Shown here: positions 6,077-6,588 of the stretch, piece by piece
How positions within the stretch are numbered: the stretch's first letter is position 1
Layout of the letters: every line of letters begins with the position of its first letter
Source of the DNA: CAISDA01 sp050258555
GTDB taxonomy: Bacteria > Bacteroidota > Ignavibacteria > UBA10030 > UBA8401
Direction: 5' to 3'
Assembly: GCA_050258555.1 (NCBI GenBank)
Contig: JBLMZA010000045.1
Span: 1-6,588, forward strand
Length of the DNA: 6,588 nt
Notes under the pieces: generated by a model
The model's input: the letters and a program-made list of their open reading frames with translations, nothing else
What the model was told of the DNA's origin: nothing
Database searches by the model: none
Made by a program: the position numbers and the translations under genes

Positions 6077-6588
6077 TTACAAACCGATCGCCAGGCTCAC
6101 GGTCGGCACCGGGATCATCCGCTCGCCCATCCGTTCCATCTGCACGTGCGATGCGAGGCTCGCGTTGTAATGCCGGGCCGCAAGATATCCGTCCACGGCG
6201 CTGATGAAATGGTTCAGTACCACGAGTCCGACCGCCGTGCGCGAGGCCGAGTAGAAATCGTTCGCCTTGCCGCGCTCGGCGGCATAATCCTTCAGCTGCT
6301 GCGGAATGTCCTGATCGTAGGCCGTGTCGTTCGCGGGCAGCCCGGCGGCGTCGACCGGATACGTATCCCACCCATATTTAAATTGATCGTATTTTCCGAT
6401 CAATTCATAATACTGCTGTTCGCCGTAGCGCGGCAGCTTGTGCGAGAAGCCGAGCGCCCAGCCTTCGCTTTCATACGCGTTGATGGCGTTCCAGTCCACT
6501 CTCTGCCACGGTCTGAGCGACGTATTCGGATCGATCGCGATCTTCGCGTTGTCCTTGTTCGTCCGGTATTTACCCGCATAGGTATTCA
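6077..6588 (-). CDS. hypothetical protein, C-terminal part (5' end outside window)
   Basis: A minus-strand frame enters from the right edge and ends with TAA at 6079-6077, giving about 170 residues of C-terminus. A GTG at 6499 could be read as a start, but the frame stays open upstream to the edge with sensible codons (NTYAGKYR..., DPNTSLRPWQ), so the real start is outside the window. Visible features are a tyrosine/tryptophan-rich stretch (QQYYELIGKYDQFKYGWD), an acidic-polar middle, then a moderately hydrophobic helix, TAVGLVVLNHFISAVDGYLAA, followed by a short beta-like tail ending PTVSLAIGL. The hydrophobic helix near the C-terminus with an N-H...S-A-x-D pattern reminds me of envelope-associated uncharacterised proteins of Bacteroidota (DUF5683-like), but I cannot confirm this and assign no function. 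It converges on lptG and probably belongs to a separate transcription unit. Confidence 0.75.
   Translation of the reverse strand, partial: NTYAGKYRTNKDNAKIAIDPNTSLRPWQRVDWNAINAYESEGWALGFSHKLPRYGEQQYYELIGKYDQFKYGWDTYPVDAAGLPANDTAYDQDIPQQLKDYAAERGKANDFYSASRTAVGLVVLNHFISAVDGYLAARHYNASLASHVQMERMGERMIPVPTVSLAIGL

Noticed and set aside
5781..6371. Minus-strand 196-codon frame across the lptG end and convergent spacer
   Set aside because: It crosses the repeat-rich spacer and overlaps both lptG (antisense) and the partial hypothetical gene in another frame; its Arg/Gly-rich product shows no family features.
6077..6499. GTG at 6499 as the true start of the right-edge gene
   Set aside because: The frame continues open to the window edge with protein-like sequence, and I see no clear ribosome binding site before the GTG, so the gene is more likely truncated by the window.

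Overview
The window looks like chromosomal DNA from a member of the Bacteroidota/Chlorobiota side of the FCB group. The strongest evidence is a very long minus-strand frame that reads as the N-terminal part of SprA (SovT), the outer-membrane translocon of the type IX secretion system, which is known only from that group. Two further points agree. There are no convincing Shine-Dalgarno sequences before sprA and lptF, and the first LptF/LptG-type permease carries the long extra segment I associate with Bacteroidota. The coding DNA is GC-rich with C/G-ending codons, so a non-Flavobacterium lineage (for example Ignavibacteria, Kapabacteria or another GC-rich clade) is more likely. This placement is inference.

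Layout: 1-3289 (minus) is sprA, 1096 complete codons from its ATG and cut by the left edge of the window. 3290-3513 is a 224-base divergent intergenic region whose right third is strikingly AT-rich and probably holds the promoters for both directions. 3514-4896 (plus) and 4893-5978 (plus) are two LptF/LptG-family permeases overlapping by four bases (ATGA), evidently one operon. 5979-6076 is a short convergent intergenic region packed with nested inverted repeats and a 14-base direct repeat, probably a terminator. 6077-6588 (minus) is the C-terminal part of a conserved-looking hypothetical protein cut by the right edge.

How they work together: the LptF/LptG pair would form the inner-membrane part of the LptB2FG transporter that extracts lipopolysaccharide for delivery to the outer membrane. 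SprA is the giant outer-membrane barrel through which T9SS cargo leaves the periplasm. All recognised genes therefore serve the outer membrane. The sprA/lptFG divergence may allow joint regulation, but that is inference.

I saw no tRNA, rRNA, CRISPR array, insertion sequence or phage gene. No exotic new system is evident. The points most worth a second look are the 100-residue insert in the first permease, the Asp-Ser-Leu tandem repeat at the N-terminus of mature SprA, the repeat cluster in the convergent spacer, and the unnamed protein at the right edge.
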